NCBI GenBank assembly: GCA_016213675.1
Contig: JACQZW010000033.1
Coordinates: 124,001 to 188,000, forward strand
DNA: 64,000 nucleotides
Direction of reading: 5' to 3'
Origin: Acidobacteriota bacterium
GTDB lineage: Bacteria > Acidobacteriota > Thermoanaerobaculia > Thermoanaerobaculales > Thermoanaerobaculaceae
Made by a program: the position numbers and the translations under genes. The stretch's first letter is position 1. Every line of letters starts with the position of its first letter. Of the stretch, positions 35,167 to 43,486 are shown one piece after another. The notes beneath the pieces are model-generated. The model ran no database searches, was not told the DNA's origin, and saw only the letters and a list, made by a program, of their open reading frames with translations.

Positions 35167-35556
35167 TCAGGCCTCCTGTTCCGCGGCAGGCGCCTTCTCG
35201 GCGGCCTTCCTGGCCGATTCGGCCTTCTTCTCGGCCCGCTTGCGGTCGAACTTCTTCTTCCGCCGCATCTCGACGTCGAGGTTGAGGGTGAGGAAGCGCA
35301 GCACCGGATCGGACAGTCGCAACCGGTACTCGAGCGGCTTGATCACCGTTCCGGGCGCGTCGAACTGCCAGAACATGTAGTAACCCTCGCGCTTGTGACG
35401 GATCTCATAGGCCAGCATACGCTTGCCCCAGACATCCTCCTTGACGAAGGTGGCGCCGCCTCCAGTCAGGAGGCCCTTCAGCTCGCCGATGAACGCCTCG
35501 CGCTCCTCGGCATCGAGGTCCGTGGTCAGGACAAGACCCAGCTCGTACAGTGGCAT
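35167..35556 (-). CDS. rpsF: 30S ribosomal protein S6
   Basis: 129 residues. The S6 domain ('[16 protein letters not shown]', '[24 protein letters not shown]', '[16 protein letters not shown]') is followed by a Lys/Ala/Glu-rich tail. The ATG at 35556 has a GAAAGGAGAG ribosome site. A promoter-like TTGCGT-N16-TAGAAT lies upstream and the leader between has three small hairpins. It pairs with S18 in the 30S platform. Confidence 0.97.
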   Translation of the reverse strand: MPLYELGLVLTTDLDAEEREAFIGELKGLLTGGGATFVKEDVWGKRMLAYEIRHKREGYYMFWQFDAPGTVIKPLEYRLRLSDPVLRFLTLNLDVEMRRKKKFDRKRAEKKAESARKAAEKAPAAEQEA

Positions 35557-35569
35557 GCACTCTCCTTTC

Positions 35570-35620
35570 GGCCTTCGGCCCCCACAGCGAGGTGGGAGCA
35601 AGGATCGCCGCTGGTGCGGC
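35570..35620 (-). ncRNA. Structured leader of the rpsF-rpsR-rplI operon
   Basis: The predicted 67-base leader can form three hairpins read on the minus strand: GCCGC/GCGGC at 35607-35620 right at the 5' end, CCCAC/GTGGG at 35581-35596, and GGCC-GAA-GGCC at 35570-35580 next to the ribosome site. Bacterial rpsF leaders are known to bind the S6:S18 complex for autoregulation; whether this leader does so is inference, since the published consensus could not be aligned here. Confidence 0.35.
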
Positions 35621-35629
35621 GGGATGAGG

Positions 35630-35657
35630 ATTCTAGCGCAACCGGGAACAAACGCAA
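35630..35657 (-). promoter_or_regulatory. rpsF: Promoter of the rpsF operon
   Basis: On the minus strand TTGCGT (35652-35657) and TAGAAT (35630-35635) are separated by 16 bases. The predicted start is near 35623. The promoter lies just after the pth stop (35662), so the ribosomal genes need not depend on the upstream prs-rplY-pth transcript. Confidence 0.6.
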
Positions 35658-35661
35658 GGGT

Positions 35662-36240
35662 CTACGGTTGCTGGTCCGGAATCCGGTTGAAGTGCGTCGC
35701 CGCTCTGGCCAGGCCGGCGTGCAACGCCATCTCGACGCACGCCGCGGCGCGCAGCACCATGTCGCCGGCCTCGACAGCCTCGTCCGTGCCAAACTCGGCG
35801 AGAACGTAGTCGGCCAGGTCCCGCCACGGCTCGGCGCCGCACACCCCGAGCCGGAGCCGGGGGAAGGCCTCGCCGATCGCCTCGGTGATCGAGCGCAGGC
35901 CGTTGTGGGTCCCCGCCCCGCCCCGCTCGCGCACCCGCAACTGTCCGAGCGGCAACTCGACGTCATCGACGATCACGAGGCACTCCGGCGGGGTCAGGCC
36001 GGTGCCCCGGCACAGCCGTGCCACCGCATCGCCCGACAGGTTCATGAAGGTCTGCGGCTTGACCAGGAGGGTCGGCCGGCTGCCCGACCGTTGGCCCACC
36101 AGCGCGTGGTAACGGCGCTCCCACGAAACGACGCGCCACCGGCGGGCCAGCTCGTCGACCACCCGAAAGCCCACGTTGTGGCGCGACTTCTCGTACTCGG
36201 TGCCCGGATTCCCCAGGCCTATGACTGCCGAGATTGCCAT
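35662..36240 (-). CDS. pth: Peptidyl-tRNA hydrolase
   Basis: 192 residues. It recycles peptidyl-tRNA. The signature 'IGLGNPGTEYEKSRHNVGF' carries the catalytic His at residue 21, and 'KPQTFMNLSGDAV', 'VDDVELPLGQLRVRERGGAGTHNGL' give the substrate-binding Asn and Asp residues. The ATG is eight bases after the rplY stop. prs-rplY-pth is a widely conserved order. Confidence 0.97.
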   Translation of the reverse strand: MAISAVIGLGNPGTEYEKSRHNVGFRVVDELARRWRVVSWERRYHALVGQRSGSRPTLLVKPQTFMNLSGDAVARLCRGTGLTPPECLVIVDDVELPLGQLRVRERGGAGTHNGLRSITEAIGEAFPRLRLGVCGAEPWRDLADYVLAEFGTDEAVEAGDMVLRAAACVEMALHAGLARAATHFNRIPDQQP

Positions 36241-36248
36241 TGCCGACG

Positions 36249-36920
36249 CTACTCGGCTTCCTCCTCGACGGCCTTGCCGCGGCGGATCACCTCGGGCTCG
36301 GCGGCTTCGGCGGCAGCGGCGGCAGCGGCCTCGGCCGCGGCCTCCTCCTCGGTCGCCTTGGCGCCGTGAGCCTCGACAGTCACGATCATCCGGTGCCCGT
36401 CGTCGAGCAGTCGAACGCCGTCGGGCAACGTGAGGTCGGCAGCGGTAATGTGCTCGGCCAGCCCGAGGTTGGTGACGTCGACGTGGATCGAGGTCGGGAT
36501 CGACTCCGCAGCGCACTCGATGTGCAGCCGGCGCCCGACCCAGTCGAGGAACCCGCCGACCTTCACGCCGGCCGCCTCGCCGTCGAGAACCACGGGGACC
36601 TCGACCTTCACGAGCTGGCCCTTCATGACGCGGATGAAGTCGAGGTGGATGAACTGCTGGCTGCGTGGGTTGATCTGCACCTCGCGCAACATCGCGCTCC
36701 GCTCCTGCTTTGTCCCCTTCATCTTGAGCAGGAACACGGTGTTGCGACCGTGCTCGCCGCGCAGCAGTTCGGTGACGGCATGGCGGTTGATCACAACCGG
36801 CACGGACTCCTTGCCTCCGCCGTAAACCACCGCAGGGATCAGCCCCTGCTGCCGCAACTTGCGATTTGCACCCTTGCCAGCGGAGCTGCGCCGCTCCACC
36901 TCGATGACGAGCTCTTCCAT
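36249..36920 (-). CDS. rplY: 50S ribosomal protein L25/general stress protein Ctc
   Basis: 223 residues of the long CTC form of L25, which binds 5S rRNA. The L25 domain covers about residues 1-95 ('NRKLRQQGLIPAVVYGGGK', 'FIHLDFIRVMKGQ') and the beta-barrel CTC domain continues to about 185. The last 35 residues are an Ala/Glu-rich tail. The ATG at 36920 begins MEELVIEVER. It sits between prs and pth. Confidence 0.96.
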   Translation of the reverse strand: MEELVIEVERRSSAGKGANRKLRQQGLIPAVVYGGGKESVPVVINRHAVTELLRGEHGRNTVFLLKMKGTKQERSAMLREVQINPRSQQFIHLDFIRVMKGQLVKVEVPVVLDGEAAGVKVGGFLDWVGRRLHIECAAESIPTSIHVDVTNLGLAEHITAADLTLPDGVRLLDDGHRMIVTVEAHGAKATEEEAAAEAAAAAAAEAAEPEVIRRGKAVEEEAE

Positions 36921-36989
36921 GGACCTGACCTCCTCGAGTCCCCCCGAGCGCACCGCACGCGAGGGCCGTGAATCCTAGCACACCGCAGC

Positions 36990-37937
36990 TCAGACAAACA
37001 AGCTCGATACCGACTTGGCCTCGTGGATGCGGAGGATGGCCTCGCCCAGCAGCTCCGCCACCGAAAGCTGGCGGATCTTCGCGCAGGCTTTGGCGCGCTC
37101 GCTGCGCGGAATCGTGTCGGTGACGAAGACCTCCTCGATGACGGACGCCTCGATGCGGTCGATCGAGGGCCCGGAGAGCACCGCGTGGACACCCGCCGCG
37201 TAGACGTGGGCAGCGCCCCGCTCCGCCAGGACCTCGGCGGTCTTCACAAGGGTGCCCGCGGTGTCGATGATGTCGTCGACGACCACGCAGACTTTCCCCT
37301 CGACATCCCCGATGACGTTCATGATCTCGGCCTGGTTGGCCGCCGGGCGACGCTTGTCGACGATCGCCAGGCTGGCCTCGAGGCGCTTGGCGAACGCTCG
37401 GGCGCGCTCCACACCCCCGGCATCCGGCGAAACCACCACGAGCTCGCCCTTCTGGAGCTCCCGGATCTTGTCGATGAGCACCGGAGCCGCGAAGAGGTGG
37501 TCGACAGGGATGTTGAAGAACCCCTGGATCTGCGCGGCATGCAGGTCCATCGTGAGAATCCGCATGGCGCCGGCGGAGGTCAGCAGGTCACAGACGAGCT
37601 TGGCCGTGATCGGGACCCTGGGCTTGTCCTTCCTGTCCTGCCTGGCATAGCCGAAGTACGGGATCACCGCGGTGATCCGGTTGGCGGACGATCGCCGGCA
37701 GGCATCGAGCAGGATGAGGAGCTCCATCAGGCTGTCGTTGACCGGCGGACACGTCGGCTGGACGACGAAGACGTCGCCGCCACGGACGTTCTCCTCGATC
37801 TGGCATGAGCTCTCGCCGTCGGAGAAGCTGTAGAGCCGCACCCGACCCTGCGGGATCTGCAGGTAGTCGCAGATCCGTTCCGTGAGCTTCGGGTGCGCTC
37901 GTCCGGAGAAGATCACCAACGGAAGCTGTTCGTGCAT
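36990..37937 (-). CDS. prs: Ribose-phosphate pyrophosphokinase
   Basis: 315 residues, a class I PRPP synthetase. It makes PRPP from ribose 5-phosphate and ATP for nucleotides, His and Trp. 'DLHAAQIQGFFNIPVDHLFA' is the PRPP synthase signature, 'VVVSPDAGGVERARAFAKRL' the flag-adjacent region and 'VVDDIIDTAGTL' the PRPP loop. The ATG at 37937 has GAGGCG upstream and comes 14 bases after the mature 3' end of tRNA-Gln, so both are likely on one transcript. Confidence 0.97.
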   Translation of the reverse strand: MHEQLPLVIFSGRAHPKLTERICDYLQIPQGRVRLYSFSDGESSCQIEENVRGGDVFVVQPTCPPVNDSLMELLILLDACRRSSANRITAVIPYFGYARQDRKDKPRVPITAKLVCDLLTSAGAMRILTMDLHAAQIQGFFNIPVDHLFAAPVLIDKIRELQKGELVVVSPDAGGVERARAFAKRLEASLAIVDKRRPAANQAEIMNVIGDVEGKVCVVVDDIIDTAGTLVKTAEVLAERGAAHVYAAGVHAVLSGPSIDRIEASVIEEVFVTDTIPRSERAKACAKIRQLSVAELLGEAILRIHEAKSVSSLFV

Positions 37938-37951
37938 TCGCGCCTCGCCGT

Positions 37952-38027
37952 TGGCTGGGGCGGCAGGGCTCGAACCTGCAATTGCGGGATCCAAAGTCCC
38001 GTGGCTTACCAGTTTGCCGACGCCCCA
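37952..38027 (-). tRNA. tRNA-Gln (TTG anticodon)
   Basis: 76 bases including an encoded CCA end. The acceptor stem is TGGGGCG paired with CGCCCCA, with discriminator G. The anticodon stem is CGGGA/TCCCG with loop CTTTGGA, giving anticodon TTG. The T-arm has GGTTCGAACCC. It lies between spoVG and prs in the same direction, an arrangement (ispE - tRNA-Gln - prs - rplY - pth) found in several phyla. Confidence 0.97.
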
Positions 38028-38073
38028 GTCGCGCGGGAGTCTACCCCGCTCCCCGGAGCCTGTCTACGCCGCG

Positions 38074-38439
38074 CTACTCGTCGTCTCCGTCCTCCTCGGT
38101 CCAGTACCTCTCGCCGAGGAACTTGCCGGCCATCTGCTGGGACCGCGTCTGGCCGTTGCCGCCGTCGGCGGGGCCACCGCGCTCCTTCGCGACTCGCTGG
38201 TACTCGCCCAGAATGACCTCGTCGAGCTTGCGCCGGGTCTCGGTGTTGAGCGGATGCGCGATGTCGCGAAACGAGCCGTTGCGCAGGCGGCGCGACGGCA
38301 TAGCCAGCGTGACTGTTCCCTCTTTCCCCTCGAGAACCCTGATGTCGCCAACCAGAAAGCAGCCGTCCAGGATGACCTGGGCGAAGGCCTTGACCTTGCC
38401 CCCCTTGTTCAGGTTGATCCGAACCTCGGTAATTTCCAT
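38074..38439 (-). CDS. spoVG: Septation/regulatory protein SpoVG
   Basis: 121 residues. The SpoVG core is intact ('MEITEVRINLNKGGKVKAFA', 'GDIRVLEGKEGTVTLAMPSR', 'DIAHPLNTETRRKL'), followed by a C-terminal tail ending in acidic residues. Homologues bind nucleic acid and act as global regulators in bacteria that do not sporulate as well. The ATG at 38439 lies 31 bases inside the end of ispE, so translation is coupled. Confidence 0.96.
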   Translation of the reverse strand: MEITEVRINLNKGGKVKAFAQVILDGCFLVGDIRVLEGKEGTVTLAMPSRRLRNGSFRDIAHPLNTETRRKLDEVILGEYQRVAKERGGPADGGNGQTRSQQMAGKFLGERYWTEEDGDDE

Positions 38440-39335
38440 CGAATGTCCTCCCCCGACGGTCGAACGCGCGAGGCCTCCCGGGTGAGCAGCGGCGCGATCA
38501 CGGGTGCATGCGAAGCCAGAGCGGCGGACGCCCGCTCCGCTGCAGTCCGGTCGCTGTACAGGCCGAACACCGTTCCACCGCTTCCCGAGAGGAGTGCCAG
38601 GAGCGGGAGCGTTCCCCGAATTGCGGCGAGACGCCTCGCGACTCCTGGCCATTGCGCCAACACCGTCGTCTCCAGATCGTTGCGGCAGGCATGAAACGGC
38701 GCCTCGCCGCCTCTCTCAATCCACTGATATACCTCAGATTGGGGCCGCTCGTCCACTGGCCCGGCGCGTAGGGCGCGATAGACCGCGGCCGTCGAGACGG
38801 CCTCTTTGCCCGGCAGCAGGACGACCCACCAGGCTGGCAGGTCCGGCAGCGGGACGAGCTCCGTCCCCCTCCCGGTCCCCCAGGCGGAGCCGCCGATCAG
38901 GAAGAAGGGAACATCGGCGCCGATCCCGCTTCCCAGCTCGAGCAGGGTCGCAATGTCGAGATCGAGGTCCCATAGGGCCGACAACCCCAACAGGGTCGCC
39001 GCGGCGTCTGCCGAACCCCCTCCCATCCCGCCTGCGATTGGGATTCCCTTCTTCAGGTGGATCCGCGCACCTCGAGCTCGTCCCGATCCTTCCGTGAGCA
39101 CCTTGGCCGCGCGAACGACAAGGTTCTCGTCCCCAGTCGGCACGACGCCGGAAGGCTCCACCGACAGTTCGAGTACACCAGCCGGAGCCACCGCGAACTT
39201 CAGCTCGTCCCACACGCCGACCGCCGCGAACAGCGTGCGCAGCTCGTGATAGCCGTCGGGACGCCGGCCGAGAACCTCGAGGTGGAGGTTCACCTTCCCC
39301 GGACAACGGACCACAAACCCGTCCCGCCCGCTCAC
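38409..39335 (-). CDS. ispE: 4-diphosphocytidyl-2-C-methyl-D-erythritol kinase
   Basis: 308 residues, GHMP kinase family. It phosphorylates CDP-methylerythritol in the MEP pathway of isoprenoid synthesis. The N-terminal 'CPGKVNLHLEVLGRRPDGYHEL' and the ATP loop 'PIAGGMGGGSADAAATL' are diagnostic. The GTG at 39335 overlaps the upstream lipoprotein stop as GTGA. The 3' end overlaps spoVG by 31 bases. Other MEP genes are not in the window. Confidence 0.95.
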   Translation of the reverse strand: MSGRDGFVVRCPGKVNLHLEVLGRRPDGYHELRTLFAAVGVWDELKFAVAPAGVLELSVEPSGVVPTGDENLVVRAAKVLTEGSGRARGARIHLKKGIPIAGGMGGGSADAAATLLGLSALWDLDLDIATLLELGSGIGADVPFFLIGGSAWGTGRGTELVPLPDLPAWWVVLLPGKEAVSTAAVYRALRAGPVDERPQSEVYQWIERGGEAPFHACRNDLETTVLAQWPGVARRLAAIRGTLPLLALLSGSGGTVFGLYSDRTAAERASAALASHAPVIAPLLTREASRVRPSGEDIRWKLPRFGST

Positions 39336-40051
39336 GGGACCTCGCTGCACTGCGTCGCCGACAGCCACGCGGGGGGCTCGGGTTCGGCCGCCGATCGCCA
39401 CTCGACAAGGACCAGCGACGCCCGCTCGCCCTCTGCGGTGATTGCGATCCGGCCGGGCACGCGGCCGTGATGCTCCGCCAGCGAGGCCTGCAGGAATGCG
39501 GCCTGGCCCTTCTTCCCGACCTCCACCGAGACCACCAGCGGCGGAGAGCCGACGACCCTCCACCGCGTCAGCGAGAGGCCCGGGACGTCCAGGACCAGCC
39601 ATCCCGGCGCGGCCGGGTCGGCCTCGGCGGCCTCGGCGACCCCGCCGGACAGCGCGACGTTCACGGCCTCGACGTCCAACGGCAGCCACCGGCCGTCCGC
39701 GAGCGGCACACCGCGGGCCGAGATCGGCGTCACGCACCGCCCTTGGTTGCGCGTGAACCAGCCGTCGTCGGCGGTCAGCCATGCGTCGGCCACGACGCCG
39801 GCAGGCGGTGCCGCGACCGTCAGCCGGAGCGTGCCGACACCGGACCTGACCGTCGCCAGGAGGTTGTGCTGTCCACAGCACTCCAGCCGGTAGAGGGCGG
39901 CAAACGACGGCCGTGGCGCTTTGAGCTCTTCCCATCCCTGCGGGAGGTTCGCCGCCGCCGGCGTCACGTGACGGCACGCCACGACCGCCAGGGAAACGAG
40001 CGCGAGGAGAAGAAGGTCCCTACCTGGCGGGCGCGCCGGCGAGCTTGCCAA
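39332..40051 (-). CDS. Putative lipoprotein of unknown function
   Basis: 239 residues from a TTG at 40051. That start gives a proper lipoprotein signal (basic 'RPPGRD', hydrophobic 'LLLLALVSLAVV', lipobox AVVAC) and has a GAGGAGAA ribosome site within the end of the TPR gene. Longer in-frame starts would add an Arg-rich tail inside the TPR gene. The mature part is beta-rich with no recognised domain; 'RLECCGQHNLL' and 'NQGRCVTP' hold three Cys. LolB-like beta-barrel folds next to ispE are known in proteobacteria, but similarity is not clear here. The stop overlaps ispE as GTGA. Confidence 0.75.
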   Translation of the reverse strand: MASSPARPPGRDLLLLALVSLAVVACRHVTPAAANLPQGWEELKAPRPSFAALYRLECCGQHNLLATVRSGVGTLRLTVAAPPAGVVADAWLTADDGWFTRNQGRCVTPISARGVPLADGRWLPLDVEAVNVALSGGVAEAAEADPAAPGWLVLDVPGLSLTRWRVVGSPPLVVSVEVGKKGQAAFLQASLAEHHGRVPGRIAITAEGERASLVLVEWRSAAEPEPPAWLSATQCSEVP

Positions 40052-41948
40052 GCTTCTCCTCGATCCGTTCCTTCTGCCCGGGTTCATCCGGCTCGTTCGC
40101 GACGGCGCGTCGATAGGCCTGTTCCGCCCTTGACCGGTCCCCTCGCGCGGCGAAGAGGTCGCCGAGGTGCTCGTGAACGGTCGCATCGTACGGCTCGAGA
40201 CGCGCCGCTTCCGTCAGGTGCTTCTCGGCCAGGTCGAGGTTCCCGAGGCGGAAGTGGACCCAACCGAGCGAATCGAGGTATGCGCCGGACGTCGGATCGA
40301 GCTTGACGGCCTTCTGGATCAAGCCGAGCGCCTCCTCGAGGTTGACGCCCTTGTCGGCGAACATGTACCCCAGGTAATTGAGAGAGGTCGGATTGTCCGG
40401 ATGGCCCTCGATAAGACGCCGGAACACCGGGACCGCCTCGTCCCACGAGCCCATCCTCTCGAGCGACGCAGCGAGGATGAACTCGACGTCGGGCGCGTCC
40501 TTCAGGCGGTCTAGCGCCGCCCGGGCTGACGCCGCGGATTCCCGATACCGCTTTCGCCTCTCGAGCGCGCCGAGGCCGGCGGTGACGTCATCCTCATCCC
40601 CTGCCAGCAACGGGTCGAGCGCCGCGCGTGCGCCGGCCTCGTCGCCCACGGCCAGCTTGAGTTCGGTGGTGAAGCCGGCCAGCATGCGTGAACTGGCCGG
40701 ATCGCTGGCGACCTTGACCCTCGCGAGGAAGTCCAGCCCCTCCTGAAAAGCCTCGCGCTGCCGGAAGTACTCGATCCACAAGGCCAACGAGCGGCGGCTC
40801 AGCGGGACGCCGGTCAGGCGGTCGAGCCACGGTCTCGCGGCGTCCAGCTTGCGGTCGATCAGCTCGACGGTCGCCCGCTCCTGCGCCACCTCGACGCGGG
40901 CCGGGTCGGCCGCAGCCGGCTCGTCGGCAAGCTGGCGCCAGACCCCGTCGATCAGCGAGCGCGCCTCGTCGAGACGCCGCAGATCCACCAGGAGACGCGC
41001 GAGACCCATCGCCGCGTCGGCGTCGGCGGGACTCGCCGCGAGTGCCCGGCGGTAGAGCTGCTCGGCCGCCTCCGGGCGTCCGTCCCTGCTCTCGAGCATC
41101 GCCTTGACCAGCAGCGCATCGCGGAAGTCTGGGTCGCGCGACAGCACGTCGTCGAGTACTTCCCCCGCCTTTGCGCGGTCGTCGGCCCGCACCAGGAGCG
41201 TCGCCCACCGGGTGAGCCCGGCCAACGTCTTGCCCTCCGTCTCGAGAAAACCTCCGAGCACGTCGGCCGCTTCGCGGTACTTCTCGGCGGCGCTCAGCGT
41301 CTCGACCAGCTCGAGGGTCGCGCGCTGTCTCCCTTCCGGCCGCGCGGCTGCCGCCCGGAACTGCTCGGCTGCCTCGTCGAGCTTGCCCATCTGCCTCAGG
41401 GCTTGGCCGGCCAGGAGCTGCAGCCGCACATCATCGGGTCTCTCCTCGAGGAGAGGTTGGAGCGCCTGCGCGGCAGCCTCGCCACGGCCGAGTCGCAGCA
41501 GCGACTGCACCAGCGTCAGACGGACCGCCCCACCCTGGCTGGATGCGTCGAGCGCCGCCTCGAGATGGCCGACTGCGCGGGCGAGCTGCTCGGGGTTGTC
41601 CGCCGTCTGGGCGAGCAGGATGCCGATCGTCGCGTGACCGGTCGTGCTCGGCCGCTCGACCCTGGCGAACTGAGCCAAGGCCTGTTCGACCTGGCCGGAC
41701 TCGGCGAGTGCGATGCCGTACTCCTCGGCAAGCTCCTGATCGGTCGGCGCCAGCTCCACCGCACGCCCGTAGAGCTGCAGGGCCTCGCCCAGCTCGTCGG
41801 CCTCGAGCCGGACGCGGGCCTGGGCGACCAACGCCCAGGGGTCGGCACCTCGGCTAGCGCCATCATTTGCAGACAGGACCGAACGGTCTGCCGAGGCACA
41901 TCCGGCCAGGAGAATCAAGGGCGCGAGAGCCCGAAGAACACGCCTCAC
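40020..41948 (-). CDS. TPR-repeat lipoprotein
   Basis: 642 residues. Lipoprotein signal 'RRVLRALAPLILLAGC' then at least ten tetratricopeptide-like helix pairs; the clearest are near the C-terminus ('PTSLNYLGYMFADKGVNLEEALGLIQKA', 'YDATVHEHLGDLFAARGDRSRAEQAYRRA'). It likely scaffolds proteins at the outer membrane. The second GTG of a GAGGTGAGTGTG run (41948) is chosen because GGAGG lies five bases before it; the first GTG is part of the ribosome site. The -10-like TACAAT at 41966-41971 (minus) supports this. It heads the operon with the lipoprotein and ispE. Confidence 0.85.
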   Translation of the reverse strand: MRRVLRALAPLILLAGCASADRSVLSANDGASRGADPWALVAQARVRLEADELGEALQLYGRAVELAPTDQELAEEYGIALAESGQVEQALAQFARVERPSTTGHATIGILLAQTADNPEQLARAVGHLEAALDASSQGGAVRLTLVQSLLRLGRGEAAAQALQPLLEERPDDVRLQLLAGQALRQMGKLDEAAEQFRAAAARPEGRQRATLELVETLSAAEKYREAADVLGGFLETEGKTLAGLTRWATLLVRADDRAKAGEVLDDVLSRDPDFRDALLVKAMLESRDGRPEAAEQLYRRALAASPADADAAMGLARLLVDLRRLDEARSLIDGVWRQLADEPAAADPARVEVAQERATVELIDRKLDAARPWLDRLTGVPLSRRSLALWIEYFRQREAFQEGLDFLARVKVASDPASSRMLAGFTTELKLAVGDEAGARAALDPLLAGDEDDVTAGLGALERRKRYRESAASARAALDRLKDAPDVEFILAASLERMGSWDEAVPVFRRLIEGHPDNPTSLNYLGYMFADKGVNLEEALGLIQKAVKLDPTSGAYLDSLGWVHFRLGNLDLAEKHLTEAARLEPYDATVHEHLGDLFAARGDRSRAEQAYRRAVANEPDEPGQKERIEEKLGKLAGAPAR

Positions 41949-42075
41949 ACTCACCTCCGCGCACGATTGTACCGGACCGGCCGGCGTCGTTGGCGCCTTC
42001 AGGACAACACCGGGAGGTGCCATCGGCTTCCTGAGACTCGAATGCACGTCTCGCCCCATCCGCCCTCACCATCGG

Positions 42076-42081
42076 TATACT
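42076..42081 (+). promoter_or_regulatory. -10 box of the DEAD-box helicase gene, predicted leaderless
   Basis: TATACT is followed by exactly seven bases and the GTG at 42089, so the expected transcription start is at or next to the first codon. No ribosome site precedes the GTG. Confidence 0.55.
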
Positions 42082-42088
42082 CTCACCC

Positions 42089-43459
42089 GTGACGACCAAT
42101 ACGTTGTTCTCGCACCGCACATTCGACGACTTCGAGCTGCCCGAACCCGTGCGCCGCGGCGTCGCCGACGCCGGCTTCGCTCAGTGCACTCTCGTACAGG
42201 CGGAGGTCCTGCCGCTCACCCTGGCGGACCGCGACGCGGCGGTTCAGGCGCAGACCGGGACCGGCAAGACGGCGGCCTACCTCCTGACCATCTTCGCCCG
42301 CCTGCTCCGCACCCCGTCCCGGCACCCGGGGGAACCGCGCGCGCTCATCATTGCGCCCACGCGGGAGCTCGTGGTCCAGGTCACACAGGATGCCGAGCAC
42401 CTCGGCGTTCACACGGGCCTCGTCGTGGAGGCGGTGTTCGGCGGTATGGACTGGCGTGCTCAGCGCGACCAACTGGGTCGCGGCGTCGACGTCGTCGTGG
42501 CGACGCCGGGCCGTCTTCTCGACTACCTCAGGGAGGACGCCGTCACGCTGCGCTCCGTCGAGGTGCTGGTCGTCGATGAGGCGGATCGACTTTTCGACAT
42601 GGGCTTCGTGGACGACCTGCGAGCCATCCTCCGCCGGCTGCCGGCCGTGGGCAAGCGCCAGACGCTCTTCTTCACCGCCACCCTGTCGTCCCGCGTCATG
42701 GGCCTGGGTTGGCGCGAGATGGACAGCCCGGCCGAGGTCGTCGTCAACCCCGAGGAGCTGACCCCCGACCGGCTCGAGCAGACCCTCTACCACGTGGGTG
42801 CACGCGAGAAGTTCTCTTTGCTCCTCGGCCTCCTGAGCCGCGAGGGTTACGACCGCACGATGATCTTCGTCAACACCCGCGAGGAGACCCGCCGGCTTTC
42901 CGAGAGACTGGAGCGGCACGGCTACCAGGCACGTTCGCTGTCGGGCTCGATGATCCAGCGCCGACGTTTGAAGGTGTTGGACGAGTTCAAGGCCGGGGAG
43001 CTCCCAATCCTCGTCGCCACCGACGTTGCGTCCCGCGGCCTGCACATCGAGGGTGTCACTCACGTGATCAACTACGACCTCCCGCTCGACCCGGAAGACT
43101 ACGTCCACCGGGTCGGCCGAACTGCCCGTGTCGGCGCCAAGGGCAAGGCAATCTCCCTGGCGTGCGAGAACTTCGTCTACTCGCTTCCGGCCATCGAGAA
43201 GTTCCTCGGCGTGACCATCCCGGTGGCGTGGGCGGACGACTCGATGTTCCTCCGGGTCAAGCCGCGGCCGAGGACGGGCGGCGGCGCACCGCTCCCGTCG
43301 CGCCACTCCCGCGAATCGACGCCACCTCAGATCGCAGCCGCTCCGCAGCCCGAGGCTGCCGTCGAGGAACCGAAGAAGCGCCGGCGGCGCAGACGGCGGC
43401 GGCGCACGACGCCGGTCGAGGGTGCGCCCGCTGCTCCTGGGCCCGACGCGGCCGGTTGA
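42089..43459 (+). CDS. DEAD-box ATP-dependent RNA helicase
   Basis: 456 residues with all helicase motifs: Q motif near 'CTLVQAEVLPLTL', Walker A 'AQTGTGKT', 'PTRELVVQ', 'TPGRLLD', DEAD in 'VVDEADRLFDMGF', 'FFTATLS' (TAT in place of SAT), 'DVASRGLHIEGV' and 'HRVGRTARVG'. The core resembles RhlB/RhlE. The last 80 residues are a low-complexity tail with an unbroken Lys/Arg run that probably binds RNA. The GTG start appears leaderless. The gene has no operon partner. Confidence 0.94.
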   Translation: MTTNTLFSHRTFDDFELPEPVRRGVADAGFAQCTLVQAEVLPLTLADRDAAVQAQTGTGKTAAYLLTIFARLLRTPSRHPGEPRALIIAPTRELVVQVTQDAEHLGVHTGLVVEAVFGGMDWRAQRDQLGRGVDVVVATPGRLLDYLREDAVTLRSVEVLVVDEADRLFDMGFVDDLRAILRRLPAVGKRQTLFFTATLSSRVMGLGWREMDSPAEVVVNPEELTPDRLEQTLYHVGAREKFSLLLGLLSREGYDRTMIFVNTREETRRLSERLERHGYQARSLSGSMIQRRRLKVLDEFKAGELPILVATDVASRGLHIEGVTHVINYDLPLDPEDYVHRVGRTARVGAKGKAISLACENFVYSLPAIEKFLGVTIPVAWADDSMFLRVKPRPRTGGGAPLPSRHSRESTPPQIAAAPQPEAAVEEPKKRRRRRRRRRTTPVEGAPAAPGPDAAG

Positions 43460-43486
43460 CTCAGGGTCGCGCCGACCGGTGCTCCG

